DNA of 64,000 nt from assembly GCA_021307315.1 (NCBI GenBank), contig JAJSPD010000002.1:558001-622000 (forward strand), given 5' to 3'. Below, in pieces: positions 21,907-34,481 of this stretch (position 1 is the first letter of the stretch; the number at the start of each line of letters is the position of its first letter). The DNA is from Bisporella sp. PMI_857. Taxonomy: Eukaryota > Ascomycota > Leotiomycetes > Helotiales > Helotiaceae. Position numbers and translations under genes: made by a program. Under the pieces are notes generated by a model. That model did not search any database and was not told where the DNA came from. It saw only the letters and a program-made list of their open reading frames with translations.

Positions 21907-22940
21907 CTTGCTGGCAAATCTATCTTATTGATCTTTTTATGATTGAACCTACTTACTATCAGCAAAAGCCTCTCTATCTCAATGTAAGAGCTGTTGATAG
22001 ATCTTATGTACAATTATGAATGAGGCTCGGTAACTAACTTTCCTGACATACAGTCTATTGTGAATGTCCAACCTTTTGGAAGCCGCCGCCTATTCTCGTG
22101 CTCGAAACCAAATAGCCTGGTTAGCGTCGACTGCAGTTACCGTTGAGACTTACTTCTATTCCGGTTAAACAGATAGTTGTCGGTGACGAGAAGTGGTCTG
22201 ATCGCCAAGTTTTACCTACAGCATTCAAGAATGTGATATCACGTGCATGGAACAATGAGTCCACAAGAATGAGGGACGGTAGACAAAATTCCCAGGGTAG
22301 AAATATACCAATAGTTATTGATGTCAAAAGTATGTAAATGTCATGCTCAGTATCCAAGGGAAGTTCGATCAAGAACAAGATGCTATCCAACAACTTCTCA
22401 GCTCAAATTGAGAACTATGTATTTGTAGAATGGGAAACCGCTCAATAGTCCAGCAATTTTTTGTGCTAATGGTGTTTTCGAAGGAATGGAGGGCTCTTTA
22501 GAGCAAAGGAGAACTTGAAGTCGATGTTCCTGGGCGCCAATAGCACCATGATATTCTCTTCAGAACAGGGTATCATTGAAAGACACAATGCGAACCCTTG
22601 CCTGGCGGGTACTCGAGTGATCGAGGGTGCCTCCAAGACAGAGAAGAGAAGCAAGAACAAGCCATGTGATCGTATTCTTTTTTATTTTATTTTAAAAAAT
22701 GGTACCTTATGAAATTGCTTTCGATAATGTGAAGGAGGCAGGGTGGGCCAGGACCTCCAGCATCCTTCTAGTAAGAAAGAAATCATCCACCTGGCTATCG
22801 CTACCTGTAGTTTTGCCCGGATATAAAAGGGGGTTGCAAACTATTCCTCATCTTTCTTCACTAGCGATAGCTACATAACTAAAAATTGTATACATATTTG
22901 TGCTATTGTGCTAAGATATTAGGCAAAGTGGCCATCCTTA
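21907..22940. other. Intergenic, with a TATA-like site
   Basis: LDH promoter side (minus strand) and 3' flank of the amine oxidase. GGATATAAAAGGGGG at about 22819-22833 on the plus strand looks like a TATA box followed by a CT-rich start region, but no plus-strand gene follows. Confidence 0.4.
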
Positions 22941-24617
22941 TTACTCAAATCCGATTGTCTGGAAACTGGAGACCATCCACCCATTTTCCGGGACAAGATT
23001 TCTCTCACTGGTAGCACACCCACGAATCTTTTCATATGAGCGTGTATCCTTACAAACAGGATTAGTGCCATTGACACAGCCTGCTATCTTTTCTCCCACT
23101 TCTTTGCCTTCGAAGTAGGCACCTTGGAGAAATCCGAAATACTGTGCGCTTGTTGCTTCTCCAGCAAAATAAAGACGCCTTAGATTTGCTCGAAGGTTCT
23201 GGTGTGTTTCAATGCTCATCCCCGTCGGCCAGTTAGAGTAAGATCCATACGCCCATGGCTCCACGCTCCATCTCGGGTACATGAAGTCGATAGGATCCGG
23301 AATATCAGGTCCAAACATGGTTCTCAGAACCTCCATCACCTCGGTCTTGGTAACTTCATCGGATTGTAGCTCAACTCTATAGCTCTCATGGTACACAACT
23401 GTGACAAATAATATTCCAGAGCCAGGCAAGAAGCCAGTAGAAGAAAGAGATTGCCAAACTGGATAGTATCCTCGCTCGTTTGAATCAGCGTACAAAAAGA
23501 ACTGCGTCTCCTCGTCCCAGAACTGTTGATCTGGCGGAAATTGTAAGAATATCTTTGTGTAGGTTCCCATTTGCATGCTCTCAATCCCTTCTTGCTTCCA
23601 TTCCGGCAAAGAAGGTGTGAATTCAATAACATCATTCTGGAGAACACCAAGACTGAAGGTACAGATTGCATAATCTGCAGTAATGCAACTGCCGTCACTC
23701 ATAGTAATGGTCACTGATTTTCTGGAAGAATAATTAATCGCTGTGACATTGGTGTTTAGCAGTAGGCGGCTGTCATTCTTTTTCAAGAACGTATACGCTT
23801 CGCCTTCAATGAAAGTGTTGAAGCCACGTGAGTCAAATACGAGGTTGTTTTCATCACTGAACTGGTAGAAAGTGGTATTATAGTTCTAGGATTTGATTAG
23901 CTTCCCTTGCTGAGTGTGGCTGTGGTTATTAAAAAAAAATTAAAATTTCATAAGTGCAATACTTACAACAGTCGACCAAGTTTCCGAAGATTGGTCTGGA
24001 GGATAACTGTATTCCCAATCAAATTCCCACCACTCCGCTGCTTGCTGGCGCATATCTTTCTTTGTCTTCCAGTTTGCAATCGACAACCCAACTCTGACCG
24101 ACCTGTCTTGTAGATTCTCTGACAAAATTCGGCCAGCATCCTGCTCCAGAAGTGCGTAGGCTTCCTCATACGTTTCATCAAGAAGGTACGAATAGTTTGT
24201 CGCTCCTTCATCGGCATAGGTAAGAATGGAGGAGTAGTCCGAGTAAGTGTTGGTCAGGTTATACTTTTTGGCCAGCGTCCAAATAGGATTTTCCGGACCA
24301 CCTTCAGTTCCCAAGCCTTGTACCCAATTGGCGCCCAGTTCGACCGTGAATGGATTTCCATCGGGGTCCTTACCAAACGTTGTATGAGCTACGCGACCTC
24401 CGATGTACGAGTTGACATCGACGAGGAGAAAGTCAGTCACTGAGGCATTTGACAAGGCTTGAGCTGCTGTGACACCAGCTACTCCTGCTCCGAGGACAAT
24501 GACAGAGGTCTTTCTGCATGTTGAAGGGGCATCTGAAGAGCGAATCTGAGCAGGAGTTGATATGGTTAATTGGAGAAGAGCAAAGAACGGGAGACTCCAG
24601 GTCAAAATCGCGACCAT
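22941..24617 (-). CDS. Secreted flavin amine oxidase (polyamine oxidase-like)
   Basis: Two exons, 23967-24617 and 22941-23885, with an 81-base intron, join to 531 residues. A signal peptide covers about residues 1-22 (LTWSLPFFALLQLTISTPA). The FAD-binding motif is VIVLGAGVAGVTAAQAL (G43, G45, G48), followed by VDVNSYIGGRV, ELGANWVQG, and near the C-terminus LYFAGEATSAQYFGFLQGAY, the second FAD motif. This is the layout of fungal and plant polyamine oxidases, which oxidise spermine/spermidine-type amines and release hydrogen peroxide. Several NxT/S sequons fit a secreted glycoprotein. It is divergent from DIM1, about 1.1 kb apart. Confidence 0.9.
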
Positions 24618-25689
24618 GGTGACAGATCTGTTGGTAACGATTATGATTCCATCTGAGGATCAACTGAAGATATAAGAGGCTCGCTCCTATGACATGGAGC
24701 CTTGTCAATAGGTCTAAATGCAAGTTCCTATGACTAGCTGCACGAAGTCAAAAGTGTGATAGGCACAAATGGTTGCTTATCTCTTGCCTCGGCAGGGGAT
24801 GTAACCCTATCTTCGATTCCTTCCTAGTAAGTAGGTCGGGGTTGATATCCTTGCTACAGTAATTAGAGCAAGATTCGACTTCCCAATTACTTAGTTGCCA
24901 AATTTCAATACTTTCCGCCCGAGGATCGAGGGATTCCAAAAACCAAAAAAAAAAAAAAAAAGGAAGAAGAAAATACTTACCTGATAGCTACCTACGCTTA
25001 CAAACACTCTGCCCCAGCGAGAATTGCGGATCTCTTTATGGTAGATCGTGAAAGAGCTGCATCGTTCGGGGTCTCGATGCTTCTTAGACATTTCCCTTTC
25101 CGAAAAAGGTTATTAACTTGCCCAACCACCCATGAGGGGAAGATTGGCCTCTCGTGATTTGAAAAGGCTACCTCCTCAGCTAGTGTATTAAACGGCAGCA
25201 GCATATGCGAGTGCTGCTTCTCTAGTTGCCGCTGAGATTGACAACTAAGCTCCTCCACTGGCGTTTAGATTCTATACAAAATTAAGGAGGGTGATCGTTT
25301 ACGAGAGTATATGAGGATTAGGTCGGCAAGAATGTGACGCAAAGTTGTTGCCCTTTAGTTCCAGGTTCGACAAGATATCAAATAGCCTCTCACCTCTTGT
25401 GCAACCATTCCTTGATGGGTGATATTTATTGTTTGTGGGGAAGGTGATCAAAATGTCTGCCAGGTACATTTAAAGTGAGTGATGAGGGCTCGAATGCACT
25501 CAATTTCGTTCACAAATAGAGTGGCGGGTAGAAAGAGGTGGCTGGATCATCTGGGGAAACGAGTGCCAAGAAGCGGTAGATTTTATGTCTTGGCACACTA
25601 AGATAAGCCACAACTCTCACTGATAAGCTCGAAATATTTTTTGCAGTGCGCAACAACTCAGCAACACTGCACATCTTGTGACGTTGACC
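24618..25689. other. Divergent intergenic region (amine oxidase / DIM1)
   Basis: About 1.07 kb between two divergent starts. It holds an A tract with 18 consecutive A (24944-24961) and no supported gene. Confidence 0.45.
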
Positions 25690-27028
<1,339 letters not shown>

Positions 27029-27269
27029 TCAACAGGACAAAGCCATGGGACTTAGCAAGGCGTTCGGGGCGTTTAAGATATGTAGAAGGCAGAGCCACTA
27101 CGGTTTTCATGAGCATGGTATTAGTATATGCTACTTCCAAAATCTATCTCTGGATAGCCAAAAGTCCTTCTTGGTCCTTAAAGGATGACAAATTCTTCGC
27201 TTCTCTGCCTCACTGCCAGAAAATCAGCATAGGGATTTAACAAATTGCCAAAAAGAAAACAAAAGTAAT

Positions 27270-27399
27270 GGTGGCTGTCGGGTTCGAACCGACGCATCTT
27301 TCGATATCAGAGCTTAAATCTGACGCCTTAACCAACCTAGGGATATGTCAGCGGAGATTGCCTTCAGAAGGAGAATGTTGCATACTCGGCCAAGCCACC
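27270..27399 (-). tRNA. tRNA-Leu(UAA) with a 50-base insertion in the D-loop
   Basis: On the minus strand GGTGGCT (27399-27393) pairs perfectly with AGCCACC (27276-27270). The anticodon arm TCAGA-TTTAAGC-TCTGA gives anticodon UAA with no 37/38 intron; a Leu-type long variable arm (ATC-GAAA-GAT) and T arm GTCGG-TTCGAAC-CCGAC are intact. D-arm halves GGCCGAG and TGGTTAAGGC are separated by 50 extra bases (27335-27384). The B box GGTTCGAACCC is intact; the A box TGGCCGAGTGG is split by the insert. T runs directly downstream (27247-27265 on the complement) supply a Pol III terminator. It is either a gene with a non-canonical intron or a disrupted pseudogene. Confidence 0.85.
27335..27384 (-). other. 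Insert inside the tRNA-Leu(UAA) D-loop
   Basis: The insert begins TATG and has a matching CATA nine bases before its end. Between them lies CCTTCTGAAGG, a small perfect hairpin. It shares no similarity with the flanks. Removal restores a canonical 80-base tRNA-Leu. Its exact ends are ambiguous by one T. Confidence 0.75.
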
Positions 27400-27642
27400 A
27401 TATGCGAAATTTTTGAACTAGTTTTGCTAAATCACGTATGTAGCAACACTGTGTTCTTGATTGAATAGGCACCTGCTCACTTTGGAACCAACAAAGGCGG
27501 CCAATCTGAGAAAGAGCCTCTCCACTTCACGAAAGCAAGAATAAAACACAAGGAATACTCAGTCCATTGGGTATCCAGAAGGCTTAAGAGTCTAAATGCC
27601 ACAGAATGCACTTTCCAGAGACTGGAAAACCACGTGGCTATC

Positions 27643-28666
27643 TCATTTATCCAATAATTCTCCAATAACACGCATATATTCATCCCTCACCTCCAAATGC
27701 GAGCAATGCGCGTTCCCTTCCAAAGTAATGCCTCTGACATCCGGTATTCTATCCAGAAACGGCTTCACCGCATCTCCACTAGCAGCTTCTCCTACACCGT
27801 TGATCACCAATGTCGGGACACTGTTCGCCTCGCCATTAGCAACTGACTCATCCTTGGCGATGTTCTCGGATTACATACCTGATATGAACACACTCCTCAC
27901 TTGTGTCCCAATTTCGCATATAACCCCCCCCTCCGCCAGAACCTACCCTCTCCCATCGCCTCAACCACCATCCTATCCTATGCGTAACTCAAGCTAACCA
28001 CCAAATCCCCCGGCAACGGCTCAACATTACACACATGCTCCTTAATATAGCGCGTCATCGCCTCGGCGTATTTTCCATCTGACGTCGAATCGTTCTTCTC
28101 ATATCGCGTCAAGACGTCCTGGTTGTCCTTTGGTAGCGCAGCACGATAGGAGAGCGAATTTGTGACAGAATGCAATTTCCTCGTGGCCGAATTCGCCAGG
28201 ACTAGTTTCCTGAGCCCTTCGGGCCTTTGGGCTGCGAGATGAGAGCCGAGCATGCCGCCCCAGCTACTACCGAGTAAGAAGTATGCTTTGATGTCGATGT
28301 AGGCGATGAGCTGTTTGAGCTGGGCTAGAAAGATCGCATCTGTCCAAAAGTTTGGCATATCTTCAGTTTCTGGAGGTGCGTGGATCTTCCGCTCCCGATT
28401 TGGTCGTAGAAGATCACAGGGATAGAGTACTCTGGAATATATTAGTTTTGGAGCATAGAGAGATGGGAAGGAAGGAGTACGTGATGTGAGATCTGAATGG
28501 GAGAGGAGGAGATCGTGTGTTAGTCCTGGTCCGCCGTGAACCATACCAGGGGTGTGTTGGATGCATCAAAGGAATCAAAGATTATCTAATACGTCTGAAG
28601 CGGTTTCCTAGCTGGGCTATACTCAAAGTTGGCAAAGCCTTCTGTCATTTTAGGGATATCCGCCAT
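27643..28666 (-). pseudogene. Proline iminopeptidase / L-amino-acid amidase-like alpha/beta hydrolase, decayed
   Basis: The minus strand carries family signatures in several frames: start MADIPKMTEGFANFEY at 28666, HGGPGLTHD (oxyanion region), VIFYDQIGSGRSTHL, FWTDAIFLAQLKQL, then LLGSSWGGMLGSHLA (nucleophile elbow GxSxGG) and near the end PTLVINGVGEA and HCSHLEVRDEYMRVIGELL. The pieces are not joinable: a TAG lies in the N-terminal part, one base is lost before HGGPG, the frame changes after STHL, and several stops fall between the nucleophile part and PTLVING. Intact relatives (~300 residues) cleave N-terminal residues or amides. This copy is most likely inactive. Confidence 0.75.
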
Positions 28667-29125
28667 TTTGTGAATGTTATGTTCACTGATGCAGCAATAG
28701 AAAAATGCCAAGGATATAAGAAAAAAAATAGTCACAGGGACTTATGGGCGAAACGGCTTTAAATATCTAATAAATTTCGGAAACTAACATGAGGAATATA
28801 TAATATTTCGTCCCTGGCTATCATCTAGAAGAGGGAGCCAGTAATACACTGCTACCACAATACTTATTCAACATCCATTCCACAAAAGCCACAACCAGCT
28901 CGTTAGATAAATTAGTGAGGTCAAATCATATTAAAAACAGAACAAGCATTACATCATTAGTAAACATACAAACATCTAATAATTCTGATTCCTTTAAGGC
29001 GATGTCTCCCATTTTAGAATGTCACAATGGTTTGTGCCTATCCCTATCGGTATCTCGCTTAACATGGAAGCTACCTCACACTACACCACCAAAACTTGGC
29101 CCCTCCCTTTCCAGCAAAACAAAAT
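28667..29125. other. Intergenic, AT-rich
   Basis: No supported gene between the hydrolase pseudogene and the tRNA. Confidence 0.45.
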
Positions 29126-29238
29126 GAGCAGAGAGGGATTCGAACCCTCGCAGCTTGCGCTACTCGAATGCTACAAGCTAGGCTTGTAAGTTATGACAAA
29201 CTTGAGTCGAGCTCCTTAGACCACTCGGACATCTGCCC
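29126..29238 (-). tRNA. tRNA-Leu(CAA) with canonical intron
   Basis: Acceptor halves GGGCAGA (29238-29232) and TCTGCTC (29132-29126) pair with one G-T. D arm TCC…GGA, anticodon stem CTCGA/TCGAG with loop C-U-CAA-G, variable arm, and T arm GAGGG-TTCGAAT-CCCTC are all present. A 32-base intron after position 37 (about 29169-29200) contains a TTG that can pair with the CAA anticodon and a CTTACAAG…CTTGTAG hairpin, as expected for tRNA-splicing endonuclease substrates. TTTTGTTTT downstream acts as a Pol III terminator. Confidence 0.93.
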
Positions 29239-29702
29239 TTTGACTGTAGCCAAATCTCTTTCTGGATTATGAGAAAGACCTTGCGATTTTACCACTTCCC
29301 TAAAAGGGGCTTGTGGTTTGCCTTAAAAAATTTCCAGTTTATTGCAGTATATATTGCAATGTCAGTGGCGCTGAGAGATTTTAGTCGATATGAGTCACCC
29401 TACGGGGGGTTTTAAATTGTCTCGGTTCTCTGTCTATGTCTTTGGCATCAAGGCTAGTGTAGGCGCCATAAGAAGCTTTGCTTTTTTTTTTAAGATCGAA
29501 TTGTGAAGAGTTTTATATGATCTTGTGTAAGGCCAATAATATGTTTCATTCTACACAAGAAGCTGGGGCTATTGCACATCTACATTAGCAATGTCGAATA
29601 GGTACAGTGAAGGTATAAAGTAGCTTATTAGGCTCGAATAAGCCATGGACGACTGGTTTTCGGGTGCCTCTATGGTAGTGTCCTCTTCATAATTTGTAAT
29701 AC
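29239..29702. other. Intergenic
   Basis: No gene seen; a T run lies at 29482-29491. Confidence 0.4.
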
Positions 29703-30856
29703 TCACTCAATAGACTTCATTAAACCTCTTCTTCCAAGCCAGCCATACAGCGCATCCCTAATAATCTGCACCCACTGCCACGGCTCCTTTCCCCCATCCA
29801 CTTCCCCCATCCCAGCATCAAAGTAATCCCATCCGTACACCCCTCCAAAACCAGGAAACTCTCTGCGCAAATGTCTCACAGTTTCAACAACCTGCTTCGT
29901 CTCAACAAACCCATTACCGTCATTTGAGTTTGTGAGGACGCCCATAACGACCCTCTCAGGATTCCATCCCTTTCTCATAATCCATTGATAGGTGTTTGGT
30001 GTGCTCGCATCGCCGAAATTACTATAGAATTGCGCATTGTACCAGTTTACGAGCGGTTTCCCGGAGGCGTCGGTGGCATTTGTATCTAGGTCGAAGTAGT
30101 TGAAGCCAGAAAGATTGATGGCGTCGTTGTATTCGAGGGCGATGGCCACAGGCGCCATGGTCAGGATGAAAGAGGGACCCATGTCACGGTGCAGAGCTTT
30201 GAGAAGGCGGAGGGGGACATCCATGTCAATGAATTCTTCGATGTCTAGGTCGATTCCATCAAAGCTATAACGCCGAAGGAAGCCAAGCAGTGATTCGTAA
30301 TGAGCTTGGAATACTGTGTCGTTCCCCCCAAGAGTTTGCTTAGAATATGAACCAGCTGCAGCACCACCTACCATTACCATTACTTTGATACCTTGAGCTT
30401 GAAGGATACGTGTTTCTTTCCACTGCATGAGTTAGCTTATTTCTCAGTGTATTTTGTCGAAAGACACGTGATTTGAATAAGCGGCCATTCTTTGGGAACT
30501 TATGTGTAGGAAGCACATACAAGGTCATCATATTTTGGCGAATGTGGAGGATCATCGTTAAGATTAATATTTCCTGCCAAGTCGTGAATATGCAGGCTAG
30601 ACACAATGACATGCGTTACTCCAGTTTTCTGCTCGATTAGAGGTAGGAGCGATAATGCCTCGCCATTTGTCTGGGCTCGGTGTTGAGTATACAGTATAAT
30701 GCGAGGTTTGTGAGGATCGGCAGCTTCTCGATTAGTTAGTTCTTGCGCTACGTCGTAGAACAATTTCCTGTTCTGAGATGGGCTAAGAGTTGGTGTTGAC
30801 AATGGAGAGGCATTTATAAAGTGGAGCAAGGTTAGCAATGAACATATGAGCTTCAT
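29703..30856 (-). CDS. Secreted GH18 chitinase-like glycosidase
   Basis: Two exons (30521-30856, 29703-30422; intron 98 bases) join to 351 residues. Signal peptide about 1-17 (MKLICSLLTLLHFINAS). The TIM-barrel markers of GH18 are present: IILYTQHRAQTNG at strand 1, VMVMVGGAAAGSY at strand 3, and FDGIDLDIEE (DxxDxDxE; catalytic Glu at residue 174). The residue before the catalytic Glu is Ile where most chitinases have Trp or Phe. Later come FYSNFGDASTP and VYGWDYFDAG. The enzyme should act on chitin or on N-glycan/peptidoglycan-type GlcNAc linkages outside the cell; the exact substrate is not readable. Confidence 0.88.
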
Positions 30857-31423
30857 CTTGCCCTATCGGGAATGACCAAAAAACTCGACTGTCAAGGTTG
30901 AGAGAAGCAAAAGACAATAAAGTATACTCGCGAACTACACGGGTGGTGCAAACTATAGTTTAATAGCGCAACTTGACAATGGAGGACAAGCCGCATGATA
31001 CTCTTCATGCACCTAAATCACCACATGATTCGGACTTTGTAAAGTAAACAGAGTTTCCCTTTGGTGGCTAATGAGATTGTAACTCGGCATACTGTTATGT
31101 AGGCTCAGAAGCAGTGGAAAGTAAATACCACTGGTGGTATTAATTTAACCCTTTGGGTGACCTTAGATTCCTAAGCTTTGAGCTCATTCCAAGTGCCGCG
31201 AGGGTGCAGCTCTTTTGGGGAATTCAGGCTCTGATCTCGGCTAATTCAGGGGAACTGTAAGCAACGACTTCCTGGCTCGGCATTCCTCTGCTTCCTGCTC
31301 AGGCCAGATTCTGGCAGAGATTGGGCCAAGATAAAACAAATTGGGTATTGACATCTCGTTCTAGACTCCTCAAATAAGCGCTCCCCATGCTATGTCTCCT
31401 AACGCCATCCTATACAATTCATA
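30857..31423. other. Intergenic (chitinase promoter / GCP3 3' flank)
   Basis: No supported gene. Confidence 0.4.
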
Positions 31424-34163
31424 TCATGCCCTCGTTGATGATTTCGCATTTTCTTTCCCTTTAGTTTTCTTCCTAACCGGCTGATAAACATCATTAAAGT
31501 TCATTACAACTCCCAAAAATCGCATGTCAACATCGGGTTGATATGCCAGATCGCCAAGCAAAAGACACACCCTAGTTCGGAAGTGTCCTCCAAGGGCCTG
31601 TAGGCGCTCACGAAGGACTGGAAACTCGTCCGAGATGCTATCATCTATTATCGGTGCAGGCGTAGAATCTAGTTGCCGTGGCCCACGTCGTGTCGTGGCA
31701 GGAGTATTTATTAAGTTGCCGTCATCGTCTTCGCGTTTGCCTCGAATTTCTGAACGCAAGTCGTCTCCCTGACGCCGAGTAAATTCTGATACAGACCAAC
31801 TATACAAACTATCCACTGCTTCTCGATAGCTCAGCATTAGCCGGAGAATCTCGCCAAGCTGCACCATAAAAGTGTTCTCGTCGACTTCACCATGGTATTT
31901 CTTCTTCGCGCCAAGTAATCCTTTATGCGTGATAGCAGTCAGATACTTTGTGTGTGCTTTAATCAGGTCATCTAGCGTACAGCCTTCCTTATGAATGGCT
32001 GTCTGAAGCTCATCCCAGGAACTTTCAATAACCTCAAACAGGATGTAATACTGGAGTTGACCGATGAAGTGAATCATCTCCGCCAAAACACCACGGGTTG
32101 ATTTCCAAGTCTGGGCAACGTTTGCATCCTCTCCTTGGAGAACACCACGAGCTCCAGTCATGCATTTACGCCAAGTCGAAGAAAGTGCGAATTCGACGCG
32201 TTTAATCCTCCACAGGAAGTTGAACACTTTGAGGTACTGACGGTTGCCCCACTCAGTGACAACTACATCAACTGGAGCGTCGATTTTGTATTCCAAAGTG
32301 AAGCAGTCCCATCCGATATCTCCATGAGACAGTTGAAGCATTCTAGCATCCAACCGACGTAGAACTTCCGGGGAATCATATTGTGCATTTGAGCCTCTGA
32401 TAGCGTGCTCTAGTTGTGCCGTAAGGGTGTGTCTGTATTGTGCACCTGCTGGACGGTCAAGATTTGTTGAAAGAGATTCCATAAGTAAAGCGATGAAGTC
32501 TCCCTGCCCAAGCAGGATATAATTTTTGAGCGCCTTAAGATGCTCGAATAAATGAAATTTCTCGGCCATGAGATATATGAGACGAGCCATCGTTGTTTTG
32601 TATGCTTCATCGATCCAAGTCTCTAGCGTTTCCGTGTCTCCGTATCGTAACTCTTTAGATGCGGCTTTCGAATAATCTTCCACCCACTGAGAGTCACCGC
32701 AGCCGTATCGAATAAAGTTCAATGATTTACCAATGAGAAATACTTTTTGAGCAAAATCTTGGGTGATTATACTTGGAACCATGCTCTCATCGAGCTTGTA
32801 TTTGTCCTCCCAGACACTACTCGCACCACCCCGACTCCTATTTTCCGGAGTATCGCTGACCGTATTGGGATCCTGCTCCGACACGAAAAACTCATGATAT
32901 GGGTCTGACAGCTCGCCATCATAGATCCATTGCCGCAACATATCATAGAACGGTCGTGTGACATGAACCAACAATCTCTCGGCGAATGCGCCTACCATTG
33001 GGTCTCCATGAGAGGAGGAGAAACCATGGATAAGAGACACTAATTGTCCACCCTTTTTGCTCTTTGACTCTTCGCTGATCAGACTCATCAACCGAAGACC
33101 CATTGTTGCCTCACGAGTCCACACAACACATCGTTTTAGAGTAACGCCGGCTTTGCCAATTCCTCCTCTCGGCTCCTTCTCGTCTAAGACTGACAGCGCA
33201 CGTCTAATTTGACCTTCTAGAGTAGCAACTAAGCCAAGGTACGACCGGAGCTCGCTGCCTATGGCTGCTCTAAGACTTTGTCTAAGGAGACCTCCATCTA
33301 CTGACTTAACAAAGGCTGCCAGACCTCTATACAGCAGCGAGGGCTCAGCCAAAGTATGGAGGATGGAGATAATAGGAACTGGTAAGGTTGACGGTAATTT
33401 AATGGTTGTAGGCGAAGAGAAAGGTAGATTAGTGGAAGACAATCCTTGGAGCGTGAAAGGCAAGTCTCTTAGCAGCGCAGTTTCCGATGGATCAATCTCA
33501 ACATAATTCTCCGCTAGCAGAGCAGTCTTTAGCGCTAGTGCTTCTCGTTGGATTACAGCATTTTTGGTAAAAGCTTCATCCTCTACCTTTTTATCTGTTT
33601 GACCAACCCCTCGCTCGGGCAATCTTCTGAGGCCGTCCGGCGCAAATGCGTCTTCAAACTCCTTTGCATCTCTTCTTGACCCAAAGTTGGGAGATTGTGG
33701 TTCTCGTGTATCCGCCAATTTCCTTTTCTCTCGCCTCTTGATCGGACTCTTGAAAGGGCTAGTAAGTATAGGCTGTGGTGGTTGCTGCTGGTCTCCAAGT
33801 TGGTACAAAAAATACAGCACAGCCCATTTCTGCTGTATCACTGGAATAGAAAGAAGTCGACTGTAGAGGTTTGAAAATCGTAACGCCTTTTCCGGGTTCT
33901 CGAGCATCAGGCGCTTTTTGATCAGATCGGAGGCTTGATTGATGTCCGCTACAATGGCTGGGCTCCTTGAGCTAGAATACTGTTAGTAAAGAGCTTTCAC
34001 AGCGAGGATATGGCGTTGACCTTTGCAGAACCTCAGTCACAAATGCGACAGCATTATTCTGTCTCTCCTCCGCAGAGTCCACATCTTCCCCAGGCACAAC
34101 TACGTGTAACCTCTCGACCAAAGAGTTAATACCTTTATTGACGCGTTGACTTCGAGAAGACAT
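31424..34163 (-). CDS. Gamma-tubulin complex component 3 (Spc98/Alp6/GCP3)
   Basis: Two exons (34021-34163 and 31424-33971) join to 896 residues, normal for this family. The donor is GTCAAC, a weak GT site, with a CTAACAG branch and TAG acceptor. The GCP N-terminal (Spc97/Spc98) domain includes LLRDLPFTLQGLSS, LPVPIISILHTLAEPSLLYRG and YGELSDPYHEFFV-like sequence (IYDGELSDPYHEFFV). The C-terminal domain carries LKNYILLGQGDFIALLMESL, the GCP3-type version of the signature, and LEYKIDAPVDVVVTEWGNRQ, YLKVFNFLWRIKRVEFALS. It is a core component of the gamma-tubulin small complex that nucleates microtubules at spindle pole bodies. It shares a 318-base divergent promoter region with HFI1. Confidence 0.93.
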
Positions 34164-34481
34164 GATAAAATCATCTCAAGGGATAAATCTGTGATCTATT
34201 TCATCCGTGCTAGCGCATTGTGGTTGTCTTTTTGTTTTTGATGTTCTTGTTTTCTATGTACGCGACGGACCCTCTCAGACGGCACTAGATTTATTATTCT
34301 GACGGGGCCGGCTCCAACGTCACTTGTAACCACACCTTAACGAGCATCCATCTATTATCATCGGCGTATTTGTCGTGCCATCAATATTTTATCGCCAGAC
34401 TCTTCCCACATTACTATTTGATGGGCTCTTGACATAATCGCAAGTCGCGCTGTACAGGCCGAACCAGGCGCGACTCCCAAG
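34164..34481. promoter_or_regulatory. Divergent promoter region GCP3 / HFI1
   Basis: The two start codons (34163 minus, 34482 plus) are 318 bases apart with no gene between. Both directions must be driven from here. A TTTTTGTTTTTGATGTT pyrimidine-rich stretch lies near 34230. No specific operator is assigned. Confidence 0.55.
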
